Made by a program: the position numbers and the translations under genes. The notes under the pieces were generated by a model, which made no database searches, was not told the DNA's origin, and saw only the letters and a list, made by a program, of their open reading frames with translations. 64,000 nt of DNA from Nitratireductor sp. B36. GTDB lineage: Bacteria > Pseudomonadota > Alphaproteobacteria > Rhizobiales > Rhizobiaceae. The DNA is taken from the NCBI RefSeq assembly GCF_020833685.1, contig NZ_JACKZY010000003.1, positions 62,001 to 126,000 on the forward strand. The letters run 5' to 3'. This document shows, one piece after another, positions 7,860 to 17,215 of this stretch; the first letter of the stretch is position 1, and each line of letters opens with the position of its first letter.

Positions 7860-9377
7860 TCAGCCCAGCGCATCCTCCGGCAGAAGAGCCGCAGGCATGT
7901 TCTGGTAGCAGACCGGGCGCAGGAAGCGTCTGATGGACAGCGTCCCGACGCTGGTGGCGCCGAAATTGGTGCTGGCCGGATAGGGGCCGCCATGGACCAT
8001 GGAGTCCACCACCTCGACCCCGGTCGGGAATCCGTTGACGAGCAGCCGTCCCGCCTTGCGCTCAAGAACGGGGCGAAGCGCCTGGGCCGCAACGACGTCG
8101 CCTTCGTCGAGGTGCAGCGTCACGGTCAGCTGCCCTTCCAGAGCGCGGGCGATAGCCTCGATCTCTTCGGCAGAACCCGCACGCACCACCAGTCCGAGCG
8201 GACCAAAGACCTCATGATGCAATTGTGGATTTTCAAGGAACTCCGCTGTCGTGGTCTCAAAGAGTGCCGGCGAAGCCTTGCGCCCCTCCGCTTCGGCCAC
8301 CATCACCGGGCGCGCCGCAGCGCTTTGCGCAACCTGATCACGTCCCGCCTTGAACGCCTTTGCGATGCCGTCGGTCAGCATCACCTGTGCATCCACCTGC
8401 TTCAGCCCGTCTGCTGCAGCGTCCACGAAACGGTCGGCTGCCTTGCTATCCATCACAATCGCAATGCCGGGGTTGGTGCAGAACTGTCCTGCGCCCATGG
8501 TCAGGGATGCAGCCCAGCCGCGCCCGATCTCCTCGCCCCGCGCTTCGAGAGCGTGTGGAAGAACGAACATCGGATTGACCGATCCCAGCTCTCCGAAAAA
8601 GGGGATGGGCTCCGGTCGTGCCGCACAAAGGTCGAACAGCGCACGGCCGCCCGCCAGGCTGCCCGTGAAGCCAACGGCCTTGATCAGCGGGTGCTGCACC
8701 AGCGCCTGGCCGACGCTGCGGTCGCCACCCTGGATGAGCGAGAACACGCCGGCCGGCATGTCGTATCTCTCGATGGCCGCCCTGATCGCCTCCGCGACGA
8801 TCTCACCGGTTCCCGGATGCGCCTCATGCCCTTTCACCACGACCGGGCAGCCAGCCGCCAGCGCGGCGGCCGTATCGCCGCCCGCCGTCGAAAATGCGAG
8901 CGGGAAATTGGATGCGCCGAAGACGGCAACCGGACCGATGGGACGCTGTACCATCACCAGTTCGGGCCTCGGCGCGGGCTGGCGATCCGGCAGAGCCTCG
9001 TCCTGGCGGCGGTCGAGATAATCCCCCTTGCGGATGTGGGCTGCAAAGAGGCGAAGCTGGCCGGAGGTGCGGCCGCGCTCTCCTTCGAGACGCGCGGCGG
9101 GGAGACCGGTCTCCTGCGTGCCGATCTCGGTGATTTCGGCGCCACGGGCTTCAATCTCATCGGCGATGGCCTCCAGAAATGTGGCCCGTTCCTGACGCGT
9201 GCAACGCGAATAGACCTCGAAAGCAGCTTCCGCCGCCTGAACGGCCCGATCGACAAGGTCAGGAGTGCCCATTGCAAAGCGATGTGTTGGACCATCCGCC
9301 GGGGACGATTCGAATGTGTCGTCGCCACCGGTCCATTCGCCGGCTATCAGGTGCTTTCCGTGTGGGGTGAAGGGCAT
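7860..9377 (-). CDS. Alpha-ketoglutaric semialdehyde dehydrogenase (aldehyde dehydrogenase family)
   Basis: A 505-residue NAD(P)-dependent aldehyde dehydrogenase. The catalytic Cys lies in GAGQFCTNPG, the general-base Glu in FFGELGSVNP, and the cofactor segment in FGASNFPLAF and VKGHEAHPGT, the last two typical of the alpha-ketoglutaric semialdehyde (2,5-dioxopentanoate) dehydrogenase branch. It would oxidise the semialdehyde to 2-oxoglutarate, the final step of hydroxyproline or of pentose/glucarate breakdown. The DHDPS-family deaminase nearby favours hydroxyproline. The ATG at 9377 follows AAGGAGGG with good spacing; the frame extends to 9410. Divergent from the Ldh2-family gene, with a 19-base palindrome between them. 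Confidence 0.88.
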   Translation of the reverse strand: MPFTPHGKHLIAGEWTGGDDTFESSPADGPTHRFAMGTPDLVDRAVQAAEAAFEVYSRCTRQERATFLEAIADEIEARGAEITEIGTQETGLPAARLEGERGRTSGQLRLFAAHIRKGDYLDRRQDEALPDRQPAPRPELVMVQRPIGPVAVFGASNFPLAFSTAGGDTAAALAAGCPVVVKGHEAHPGTGEIVAEAIRAAIERYDMPAGVFSLIQGGDRSVGQALVQHPLIKAVGFTGSLAGGRALFDLCAARPEPIPFFGELGSVNPMFVLPHALEARGEEIGRGWAASLTMGAGQFCTNPGIAIVMDSKAADRFVDAAADGLKQVDAQVMLTDGIAKAFKAGRDQVAQSAAARPVMVAEAEGRKASPALFETTTAEFLENPQLHHEVFGPLGLVVRAGSAEEIEAIARALEGQLTVTLHLDEGDVVAAQALRPVLERKAGRLLVNGFPTGVEVVDSMVHGGPYPASTNFGATSVGTLSIRRFLRPVCYQNMPAALLPEDALG

Positions 9378-9467
9378 CGGTCCCTCCTTCAAATTAGAGT
9401 TTCGGATCATCTGGCGCAGGCAGGAAGCGCTGGGTTATGACTTGTGCATCTTGCATAGGCTTTCTTC

Positions 9468-9486
9468 TGCATACAAAATGTATGCA
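9468..9486. promoter_or_regulatory. GntR-type operator-like site B (divergent promoter)
   Basis: TGCATACA-AAA-TGTATGCA: a perfect 8-bp inverted repeat with a 3-base centre, in the 145-base gap between the divergent dehydrogenase genes, 91 bases from one start and 37 from the other. It shares TG...ACAAAA with sites A, C and D. Confidence 0.65.
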
Positions 9487-9522
9487 AGATTGCAACCCGG
9501 CAACCGGAGGAAAGGATATTTT

Positions 9523-10551
9523 ATGACCGAGACCACGCTGGCCATCGGCGACCTCGAGCACATTGTCGAGGCGATCATGCGCAAGGGAGGCTTGTCGCCG
9601 CTCCATGCGGGCGCGCTCACACGGGCAATCGTGGCGGGAGAGCGCGACGCCTGCAAATCCCACGGCGTCTACCGTGTTGAGGGCTGCCTGCGCACCATCA
9701 AGGCCGGCAAGGTCGTGCCGGATGCCGAACCTGAACTGACCAGCGATGACGGCGCCATAGTGCGCGTTGCTGCGAAGGGCGGCTTCGCCAATGCCGCTTT
9801 CGAGCTCGGCGCCCCGGTGCTGGCCGAAAAGGCCCGGCAGTTCGGGCTCGCGGCCCTGGTGATCAACGACTGCACGCATTTTTCCGCTCTCTGGCCCGAG
9901 ATCGAGGCGCTGACCGCGCATGGGCTTGCCGCCATGGCCATGTGCCCGAGCTATGCCAGCGTTGCCCCTTCCGGCGGCAGCGGCCCGCTTCTGGGCACCA
10001 ACCCGTTTGCCTTTGGGTGGCCACGGCCCGGGAGGACCCCCTATGTGTTCGACTTCGCCACCAGCGTTGCGGCACGCGGCGAGATCGAGCTTTATCGCCG
10101 TGCCGGCAAGCCCCTGCCGGAAGGCTGGGCGATCGACACGGATGGAAAACCCACGACGGACCCGGAAGCCGCGCTCAATGGTGCGATGCTGCCCTTTGGC
10201 GGGCACAAGGGATCGGCCATCTCGACCATGATCGAGCTGCTTGCCGGGGTGATGATCGGCGATCTGACGAGCCCGGAAGCGCTGGAAGCGCTTGGCACCA
10301 CCGCTCTGGCGCCGGCCCATGGCGAGTTGATCCTGGCCTTCGACCCGGCCCGTTTCGCACAGGGACGGGCGGGCGACCCGATGGCGCGCGCCGAGACCCT
10401 GTTTGAAGCGATGGTCGGCCAGGGAGCACGGCTCCCCTCGCAGCGCCGGTTTGCCGCACGGGAGAAGGCGCTTGCCGAAGGCATCCGCCTCACTGCCGAA
10501 GAAATGGCGCTGCTCGAGCATCTGCGCGAGAAGGGCCTCGACGCCGTTTAA
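9523..10551 (+). CDS. Ldh2-family (malate/L-lactate dehydrogenase-like) NAD(P)H oxidoreductase
   Basis: A 342-residue member of the Ldh2/YlbC fold, with the characteristic ERDACKSHGVYRVEG near residue 40, the NDCTHFSALWPE segment, the LLGTNPFAFGWPR segment and GGHKGSAISTMIELLAG. Relatives include malate/lactate-type dehydrogenases and delta1-pyrroline- or piperideine-2-carboxylate reductases. In a cluster with a DHDPS-family deaminase and a semialdehyde dehydrogenase, reduction of a cyclic imino acid from (hydroxy)proline breakdown is the more likely role; this is inferred from context. The ATG at 9523 follows GGAGGAAAGG. The stop is followed by a strong hairpin shared with the convergent gene. 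Confidence 0.88.
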   Translation: MTETTLAIGDLEHIVEAIMRKGGLSPLHAGALTRAIVAGERDACKSHGVYRVEGCLRTIKAGKVVPDAEPELTSDDGAIVRVAAKGGFANAAFELGAPVLAEKARQFGLAALVINDCTHFSALWPEIEALTAHGLAAMAMCPSYASVAPSGGSGPLLGTNPFAFGWPRPGRTPYVFDFATSVAARGEIELYRRAGKPLPEGWAIDTDGKPTTDPEAALNGAMLPFGGHKGSAISTMIELLAGVMIGDLTSPEALEALGTTALAPAHGELILAFDPARFAQGRAGDPMARAETLFEAMVGQGARLPSQRRFAAREKALAEGIRLTAEEMALLEHLREKGLDAV

Positions 10552-10558
10552 ACACAGA

Positions 10559-10581
10559 AGCCCTCCCGGACCGGGAGGGCT
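10559..10581. terminator. Shared hairpin terminator between convergent genes
   Basis: An 11-base arm AGCCCTCCCGG is mirrored perfectly by CCGGGAGGGCT around a single A. It sits between the convergent Ldh2-family and DHDPS-family genes and probably serves both. T-runs on either side are short. Confidence 0.75.
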
Positions 10582-10592
10582 CTTCCACAGGG

Positions 10593-11555
10593 TCAGGCTG
10601 CGTATTTGGAGACCGCGCCCGGCAGCTTGCTCCAATTCGCGTACCAGTCGCGGAACAATTTGTACTGCGCCTCGGCATAGCCACGCTGGCTCTCCGAGAG
10701 TTCATCCGTCTCATTGAAATGCAGGCGGTATTCCTCGTCTCCGTTCAGCACCATCAGGTATTTGTAGTAGAGAACGAGATCCGCCCCCTCATCGAAGGAG
10801 GAGAGCACTGCAAGCGCTGCATCGAGCTCGGAAGCCCGCTGACGCGCATCCGCATCGCCGGCCGCAGCGGCCTGGCTCAGCGCGACCAGATGCAGGACTT
10901 CGCGGGGAAGCACATTGCCGATGCCGGTGATGGCACCATCGGCGCCGCAGTTGACGAAGCCGTGATAGACCGTGGTGTCGACACCGATCATCAGCTTGAT
11001 GTCGGGGTCGCCGCTGGTGATGTTCTCCGCCGCATAGCGCAGATCTGCGGCACCGCCGAATTCCTTGAAGCCGACCAGGTTGGGATGCTCGGCACGCAGG
11101 GCGAAGAAGAGGTCCGCCCGGGTGGCAAACCCGTAATAGGGGCTGTTGTAGATCACTGCCGGCAGATCGGGCGCAGCCGAAAGAATGGCCTTGAAGTGGT
11201 TCCTCTGCGCTGCCGGCGAGCTGCCGCGCGACAGGACGCGCGGGATAACCATGAGACCCTCGGCACCAACCTCGGCCGCATGCACCGCATGGGCCACGGC
11301 GCTTGCCGTGTTCACCGCTCCCGTGCCGACGATGACCGGCACGCCAGCCTCAACCAGCCGGGCAACGCCTTCCATGCGCTGCGCGTCGGTCAACAGCGGC
11401 CAATCGCCCATGGATCCGCAATAGACCACGGCGCGCATACCGGTATCGATCAATTCCTTGCCCTTGCGCACCAGCGCGTCGAAGTCGGGGCTGCGATCCG
11501 CCTTGCAGGGGGTCATCAGAGCGGGAATGCATCCCGAGAAAATATGGTTGGTCAT
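10593..11555 (-). CDS. DHDPS/NAL-family lyase, probable pyrroline-4-hydroxy-2-carboxylate deaminase
   Basis: A 320-residue TIM-barrel protein of the dihydrodipicolinate synthase/N-acetylneuraminate lyase family. The Schiff-base Lys is in GFKEFGG, and the segment VVYCGSMGDWPLLT replaces the GTTGE motif of true DHDPS, as in deaminases of hydroxyproline catabolism (HypD/LhpC type). These convert delta1-pyrroline-4-hydroxy-2-carboxylate to alpha-ketoglutaric semialdehyde and ammonia, feeding the dehydrogenase encoded at 7860-9377. The ATG at 11555 follows AAGGAGAT. Upstream lies operator-like site C. The specific activity is assigned by motif and context and would need an assay; the family is certain. 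Confidence 0.85.
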   Translation of the reverse strand: MTNHIFSGCIPALMTPCKADRSPDFDALVRKGKELIDTGMRAVVYCGSMGDWPLLTDAQRMEGVARLVEAGVPVIVGTGAVNTASAVAHAVHAAEVGAEGLMVIPRVLSRGSSPAAQRNHFKAILSAAPDLPAVIYNSPYYGFATRADLFFALRAEHPNLVGFKEFGGAADLRYAAENITSGDPDIKLMIGVDTTVYHGFVNCGADGAITGIGNVLPREVLHLVALSQAAAAGDADARQRASELDAALAVLSSFDEGADLVLYYKYLMVLNGDEEYRLHFNETDELSESQRGYAEAQYKLFRDWYANWSKLPGAVSKYAA

Positions 11556-11645
11556 GCCGATCTCCTTCAAATGCCTGATCTCATGCGCCGCAATGCATCC
11601 GCAGCCGGCCGCTCACAGTTTGGATCGCCTGCAAAATATCATTTG

Positions 11646-11662
11646 TATTTTTTTTGTCGACA
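11646..11662. promoter_or_regulatory. GntR-type operator-like site C (deaminase promoter)
   Basis: The minus strand reads TGTCGACAAAAAAAATA, identical over 17 bases to site A. It lies 91 bases upstream of the deaminase start and within the 169-base gap to the GntR stop. Confidence 0.6.
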
Positions 11663-11724
11663 CAAATTTTCGCGCAGTGGCACTGATGCATTTCAGGGGC
11701 GGAGCGCTTTCCTGGGTGCTGCCC

Positions 11725-12429
11725 CTAAAGCGCGATCTTCTGGCGGTGGTCGCGGGCGATCATGTTGCGAATCTGCTCAACGATCTGGTCGGCGTGCTCA
11801 TTGGCCAGCGCATCGGCCTTTTCCACATCGCGCGCTTCGATGGACGCGATCATGTCCTCGTGCTCGACGACATAGCGCTGCGGCAACTGATCGTTGAACG
11901 AGGAATAGTAGAGGCGAAGCAGTCGGCGCCCCTCATCGAGCAGGCGCAAAAACAGGCTTTCATAATAGGGGTTGCGGGCCGCTGCGGCGATGGCCGCATG
12001 GAATTCGCGATTGGTGGCGATCATTGCCAGCGCGTCCTGATCCTCGACGGCTTTGGCAAATTCGGCCTGGCGTGCGCGGATCGTGACGAGATCGTCCGCC
12101 TGATGATTGAGCGCGGCGAGCCGCGTCGTCACGCGATACATCAAGGTCAGCGCATCGAAGAAGGTGTGCAGGTTCAGGAAGTCGATATTGGCAACCACGG
12201 TGGAGCGGTTGGGCAGGGTCGTGACCAGCCCCTCGCCAGCCAGACGCACCAGCGCCTCACGAATGGGCGTGCGCGACATGGAGAGACGCTGCGCAAGCTG
12301 GATTTCGTCGATCGGTGTACCCGGCGCCAGGGCGAGGTCCAGTATTTCGTCACGCAGCACGTTATAAACGAACTGAACGCCGGAACCGCGCTTGCGTTCG
12401 GCGGGTTTGCGCGTGGCGGCTTCGGACAT
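11725..12429 (-). CDS. GntR-family regulator with FCD ligand domain
   Basis: A 234-residue repressor or activator. The N-terminal winged helix (residues about 18-85) has the GntR pattern RDEILDLALAPGTPIDEIQLAQ followed by SRTPIREALVRLAGEGLV. The C-terminal all-helical FCD domain has the usual metal and ligand positions (NREFHAAI, a His-containing VVEHEDMIASI, and ANEHADQIVEQI). FCD regulators often control uptake and breakdown of organic acids, and HypR of rhizobial hydroxyproline catabolism is of this type. It is transcribed in the same direction as the deaminase gene. A site related to those at the other cluster promoters overlaps its own leader at 12442-12458, indicating autoregulation. 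Confidence 0.93.
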   Translation of the reverse strand: MSEAATRKPAERKRGSGVQFVYNVLRDEILDLALAPGTPIDEIQLAQRLSMSRTPIREALVRLAGEGLVTTLPNRSTVVANIDFLNLHTFFDALTLMYRVTTRLAALNHQADDLVTIRARQAEFAKAVEDQDALAMIATNREFHAAIAAAARNPYYESLFLRLLDEGRRLLRLYYSSFNDQLPQRYVVEHEDMIASIEARDVEKADALANEHADQIVEQIRNMIARDHRQKIAL

Positions 12430-12441
12430 GTCTGATCCTCA

Positions 12442-12458
12442 TGTGTACAAGAAAAATA
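12442..12458. promoter_or_regulatory. GntR-type operator-like site D (own promoter)
   Basis: TGTGTACAAGAAAAATA matches sites A and C at 14 of 17 positions and begins 13 bases before the regulator start codon, where binding would block its expression. Confidence 0.6.
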
Positions 12459-12614
12459 CTGTTAGGAATGAAAGGGTGTCATCGTCAAGGGTAGAGCGAG
12501 ACCTGTTTGCCGGACTTGAGCACCTCAAAGCCGAGTGGCTGTGGAGTTGTTCGTCAACAGAGGAAATACGCATCCCCACGGCCCGCCGGCAGGTCGCATG
12601 GATCAGTCTCCTGC

Positions 12615-13238
12615 TCAATCGGCTTTTGCGAAATGAGCAATCTGGTCCGCCTGGGCCTTCTTGAACGCGGGGCGCTCAACGATCCGTTTGACATAGGCAT
12701 CGCTCGCCGGCCGCTCCCCGAAAGACCGGATTTTTGGCACTCGCAGAGCATCAGCCATGAGCAGATCCGCTACGGTGAAACGATCAGCCGCAAGCCATTC
12801 CCGTTCAGCCAGCACGTTTTCCAGATGGCTAAGCCGGCTTTCCAGCCAGCCGGTCAATTGATTTTTCTCTGCGCCGGTCACTTCCAGGAACCACCAGGGG
12901 ACAGAAACCATTTCGATCGAATTGAGCGCGGCGATCAACCATTGAACCGTCTGCGCTTCCCCGGCAGGGTCGCGCGGCATCAGCTTTTCGCTTTTCCGTG
13001 CGAGATGCAGCAGGCATGCGCCGCTCTCAAACAGTTCGAGGTCACCATCGCTCAGAAACGGAACCTGACCGAAGGGCTGGTGCGCGAAATGCTCCGGTCC
13101 GCGATCTTTGAATGGGACGGTGCGAACGGTGTAGGCCAATCCGGCCTCCTCGCATGCCCATCTCAGCCTTAAATCGCGCACAAAACCGCGGGGACCTTCC
13201 GGAACCCAGTCATATGTCCAGACAATCAGATCACTCAT
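12615..13238 (-). CDS. Glutathione S-transferase family protein
   Basis: A 207-residue cytosolic GST. The N-terminal thioredoxin-like domain holds the cis-Pro strand GQVPFLSDGDLELFESGACL; the C-terminal helical domain has the N-capping motif in DRFTVADLLMADALR. It may conjugate glutathione to electrophiles; the substrate is unknown. I chose the ATG at 13238 (MSDLIVWTYD); a TTG three codons earlier is possible. It stands alone, with the tRNA-Ala gene upstream on the same strand. Confidence 0.9.
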   Translation of the reverse strand: MSDLIVWTYDWVPEGPRGFVRDLRLRWACEEAGLAYTVRTVPFKDRGPEHFAHQPFGQVPFLSDGDLELFESGACLLHLARKSEKLMPRDPAGEAQTVQWLIAALNSIEMVSVPWWFLEVTGAEKNQLTGWLESRLSHLENVLAEREWLAADRFTVADLLMADALRVPKIRSFGERPASDAYVKRIVERPAFKKAQADQIAHFAKAD

Positions 13239-13377
13239 GACATCCAATCCAGCTCAACCGGCGCTCCCCAAGCGACATGATGCCGCCGGCACGATTGCCT
13301 GTTTTTCCCCGTGGTTCAAGGTGCGTGGAGGGGAACCCCGAAGGGGTGGTCGATCTGTCGGAAATTCAGAGGAAAAC

Positions 13378-13453
<76 letters not shown>

Positions 13454-13628
13454 ACACTCCGGCGATATGGCCGGTCGCCGTCTCCGGCGAAGAGGTCCGG
13501 ATGGCCCGCCGGGCCAACCGTGTGGGCGGCTTCTAAACCCGCCCGGCGGGAAGATCAAGCCCCGATTTGCACCCCCGCGTCACTTTTGGTGCGAGGGTGG
13601 AGCCGTTCTTCCCGGGTAAGCTGAAAAA

Positions 13629-14027
13629 TCAGCTTTCGTCGTCGTCGTCGCCGACGCCGATGAAGTCCTTTACGTCGTCATCATCGTCGTCTTCGTCGTC
13701 ATCAAGGAAGGTATCGTCGTCGTCGTCGCCGAGGTCGACATCATCGTCATCGTCGTCGAGATCCGGGATTTCGGTTTTATCGCTGGAAGATGCTTCATCG
13801 TCCGCATCCTCGAGAGAAACCACCTCCGGCGCATCTTCCTCGCCGTCCAGCTCCTTTTCCTCCACTTCGTCTTCTTCATCCATGGAGGTGTCGCCGCCAG
13901 CCTCAAAGAAACTGCGCGGGTAGGTCTGGCCCGTGTAGGGAGAGACGATCGGGTCCTTGTTCAGGTCGTAGAATTTGCGCCCCGTTTCCGGGCAGACGCG
14001 TTTTGTTCCAAGTTCCGGTTTAGCCAC
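13629..14027 (-). CDS. TIGR02300 family protein (FYDLN acid domain)
   Basis: A 132-residue protein found throughout alphaproteobacteria. The conserved N-terminal part (KRVCPETGRKFYDLNKDPIV) carries a zinc-ribbon-like start; the rest is an extremely acidic low-complexity tail of Asp and Glu that includes runs of four to six consecutive Asp. The tail coding DNA is a GAC/GAT repeat that looks like a microsatellite but is in frame throughout. Its function is unknown. It is divergent from aroA and transcribed toward tRNA-Ala, an arrangement I associate with Hyphomicrobiales. Confidence 0.93.
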   Translation of the reverse strand: MAKPELGTKRVCPETGRKFYDLNKDPIVSPYTGQTYPRSFFEAGGDTSMDEEDEVEEKELDGEEDAPEVVSLEDADDEASSSDKTEIPDLDDDDDDVDLGDDDDDTFLDDDEDDDDDDVKDFIGVGDDDDES

Positions 14028-15665
<1,638 letters not shown>

Positions 15666-15692
15666 CACCCGGATCGGAATGGGAGAGAGCAA

Positions 15693-16397
15693 ATGACCGG
15701 ACTGAAGGTAGCCATGATCATTGGCGGCGGCAGCGGCATGGGCGCCGCAGCGGTCCGCAAACTGGCAAAAAGCGGCTTCGAGGTGGCTGTCATGTCATCG
15801 TCCGGAAAGGGCGAGGCGCTCGGCAGGGAGCTCGGCGGGCTGGGTTTCACCGGCTCCAACCTTTCCCCGGACGATCTCAAGCGCTTCACCGACGCAACGA
15901 TGGAGCGTTTCGGCCGCATCGACGCTCTGGTGAACGGCGCCGGCCACGGGCCCAAGGGCGATGTGCTCGACATGTCCGACGCGGACTGGCACCAGGGCAT
16001 GGAGGTCTACCTGCTTAACGTTGTGCGCGCCACACGGCTCGTCACACCCATCATGCAGGCGCAGAAATCGGGCGCCATCGTCAACATCTCCACCTATGCC
16101 ACCTTCGAGCCGGAAGCGGCCTTTCCGACCTCCGGCGTGTTCCGCGCGGGGCTTGCCGCCTTCACCAAGCTCTTTTGCGACAAATATGCGGCCGAGGGCC
16201 TGCGCATGAACAATGTGCTGCCGGGCTTCATCGATTCCCTGCCGGAAAAGGAAGACCGCCGCGCGCGCATTCCCATGGGCCGCTATGGCACGGTGGAAGA
16301 GGTGGCCGAGCTCATCGCCTTTCTTGCCGACGAGAAATCCAGCTACATCACCGGCCAGAACATCCGCATCGATGGCGGCATCACGCGCTCGGTCTGA
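15693..16397 (+). CDS. Short-chain dehydrogenase/reductase family protein lacking the YxxxK pair
   Basis: A 234-residue Rossmann-fold protein. The nucleotide-binding Gly motif GGGSGMG is at 11-17, NGAG at 81-84, the structural Asn in LLNVV at 109 and the Ser of NIS at 133. Where classical SDRs have YxxxK, the aligned segment [13 protein letters not shown] has Ser147 and Arg151, so the catalytic Tyr and Lys seem to be absent. It may be a non-classical enzyme or a binding protein. It lies 27 bases after aroA and 4 bases before cmk, so it is almost certainly co-transcribed with these essential genes. The physiological role is unknown. Confidence 0.88.
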   Translation: MTGLKVAMIIGGGSGMGAAAVRKLAKSGFEVAVMSSSGKGEALGRELGGLGFTGSNLSPDDLKRFTDATMERFGRIDALVNGAGHGPKGDVLDMSDADWHQGMEVYLLNVVRATRLVTPIMQAQKSGAIVNISTYATFEPEAAFPTSGVFRAGLAAFTKLFCDKYAAEGLRMNNVLPGFIDSLPEKEDRRARIPMGRYGTVEEVAELIAFLADEKSSYITGQNIRIDGGITRSV

Positions 16398-16401
16398 CGA
16401 C

Positions 16402-17052
16402 ATGGACGGAAGATTGACCATCGCCATCGACGGGCCGGCCGCCTCCGGCAAGGGCACGCTCGCGCGCCGGCTGGCGGCGCATTACGGCCTGCGCCATCTC
16501 GACACCGGGCTCACCTATCGCGGTGTTGCAAAGGCGCTGATCGAGGCCGGCCAGCCGCTCGACGACAAGGCGATTGCCGAAAGGGCCGCGCGCGCGCTCG
16601 ATCTAGGCGCGCTCGACCGTACCGTGCTTTCCCAACACGGCATCGGCGAGGCCGCCTCGAAAGTGGCGGTCATGCCCGAAGTGCGCAGGGCACTGGTGGA
16701 CAAGCAGCGCGCCTTTGCGAGCGCCCCGCCGGGCGCCGTGCTGGACGGGCGCGACATCGGCACGGTGGTGTGCCCCGATGCCGATGTGAAGCTCTATGTG
16801 ATCGCAAGCGCCGAGGTGCGCGCCACGCGCCGATGGCGCGAGATCGAGGCCGGTGGCGGCAGCGCCGACTATGCGCAGATCCTCGCCGATATCGAGCGGC
16901 GCGACGCCCGCGACATGGGCCGGGAGGACAGTCCGTTAAGGCCGGCAGACGATGCGCACTTGCTCGATACGAGCGAAATGGATATAGAGACGGCGTTCCA
17001 GGCGGCCTGCAAACTGGTGGATGCCAGACTGGCAGCCCGGAACGAGAACTGA
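16402..17052 (+). CDS. cmk: (d)CMP kinase
   Basis: A 216-residue P-loop kinase that phosphorylates CMP and dCMP. The Walker A segment is [14 protein letters not shown] at about 11-24, followed by the substrate-binding [12 protein letters not shown], the signature [20 protein letters not shown] and the lid [10 protein letters not shown]. The frame extends upstream into the SDR gene, but the ATG at 16402 gives the normal family length. It is the third gene of the aroA-SDR-cmk-rpsA series. Confidence 0.95.
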   Translation: MDGRLTIAIDGPAASGKGTLARRLAAHYGLRHLDTGLTYRGVAKALIEAGQPLDDKAIAERAARALDLGALDRTVLSQHGIGEAASKVAVMPEVRRALVDKQRAFASAPPGAVLDGRDIGTVVCPDADVKLYVIASAEVRATRRWREIEAGGGSADYAQILADIERRDARDMGREDSPLRPADDAHLLDTSEMDIETAFQAACKLVDARLAARNEN

Positions 17053-17215
17053 AAGTCTGAACTGAAAGAACCGTCTGCCACGCATTCTTTGCGCCGGATC
17101 TGCCGCTTCACGCGGCCTTGAGAGCGATCCGCTCGGATGCATGAACGGACAAACGCAACACGAACCACCGGCGCTTTTGCCCCGCTTCAATGACAGGGGC
17201 TTTTCAGGAGCATCA

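Noticed and set aside
13505-13550. 10-bp inverted repeat CCCGCCGGGC/GCCCGGCGGG between TIGR02300 and tRNA-Ala
   Set aside because: It could be a terminator, but the 26-base spacer and lack of a T-run leave it too weak to call in GC-rich DNA.
13670-13780. GTC/GTCATC trinucleotide run that looks like a microsatellite
   Set aside because: It is the in-frame acidic tail of the TIGR02300 protein, conserved in the family.
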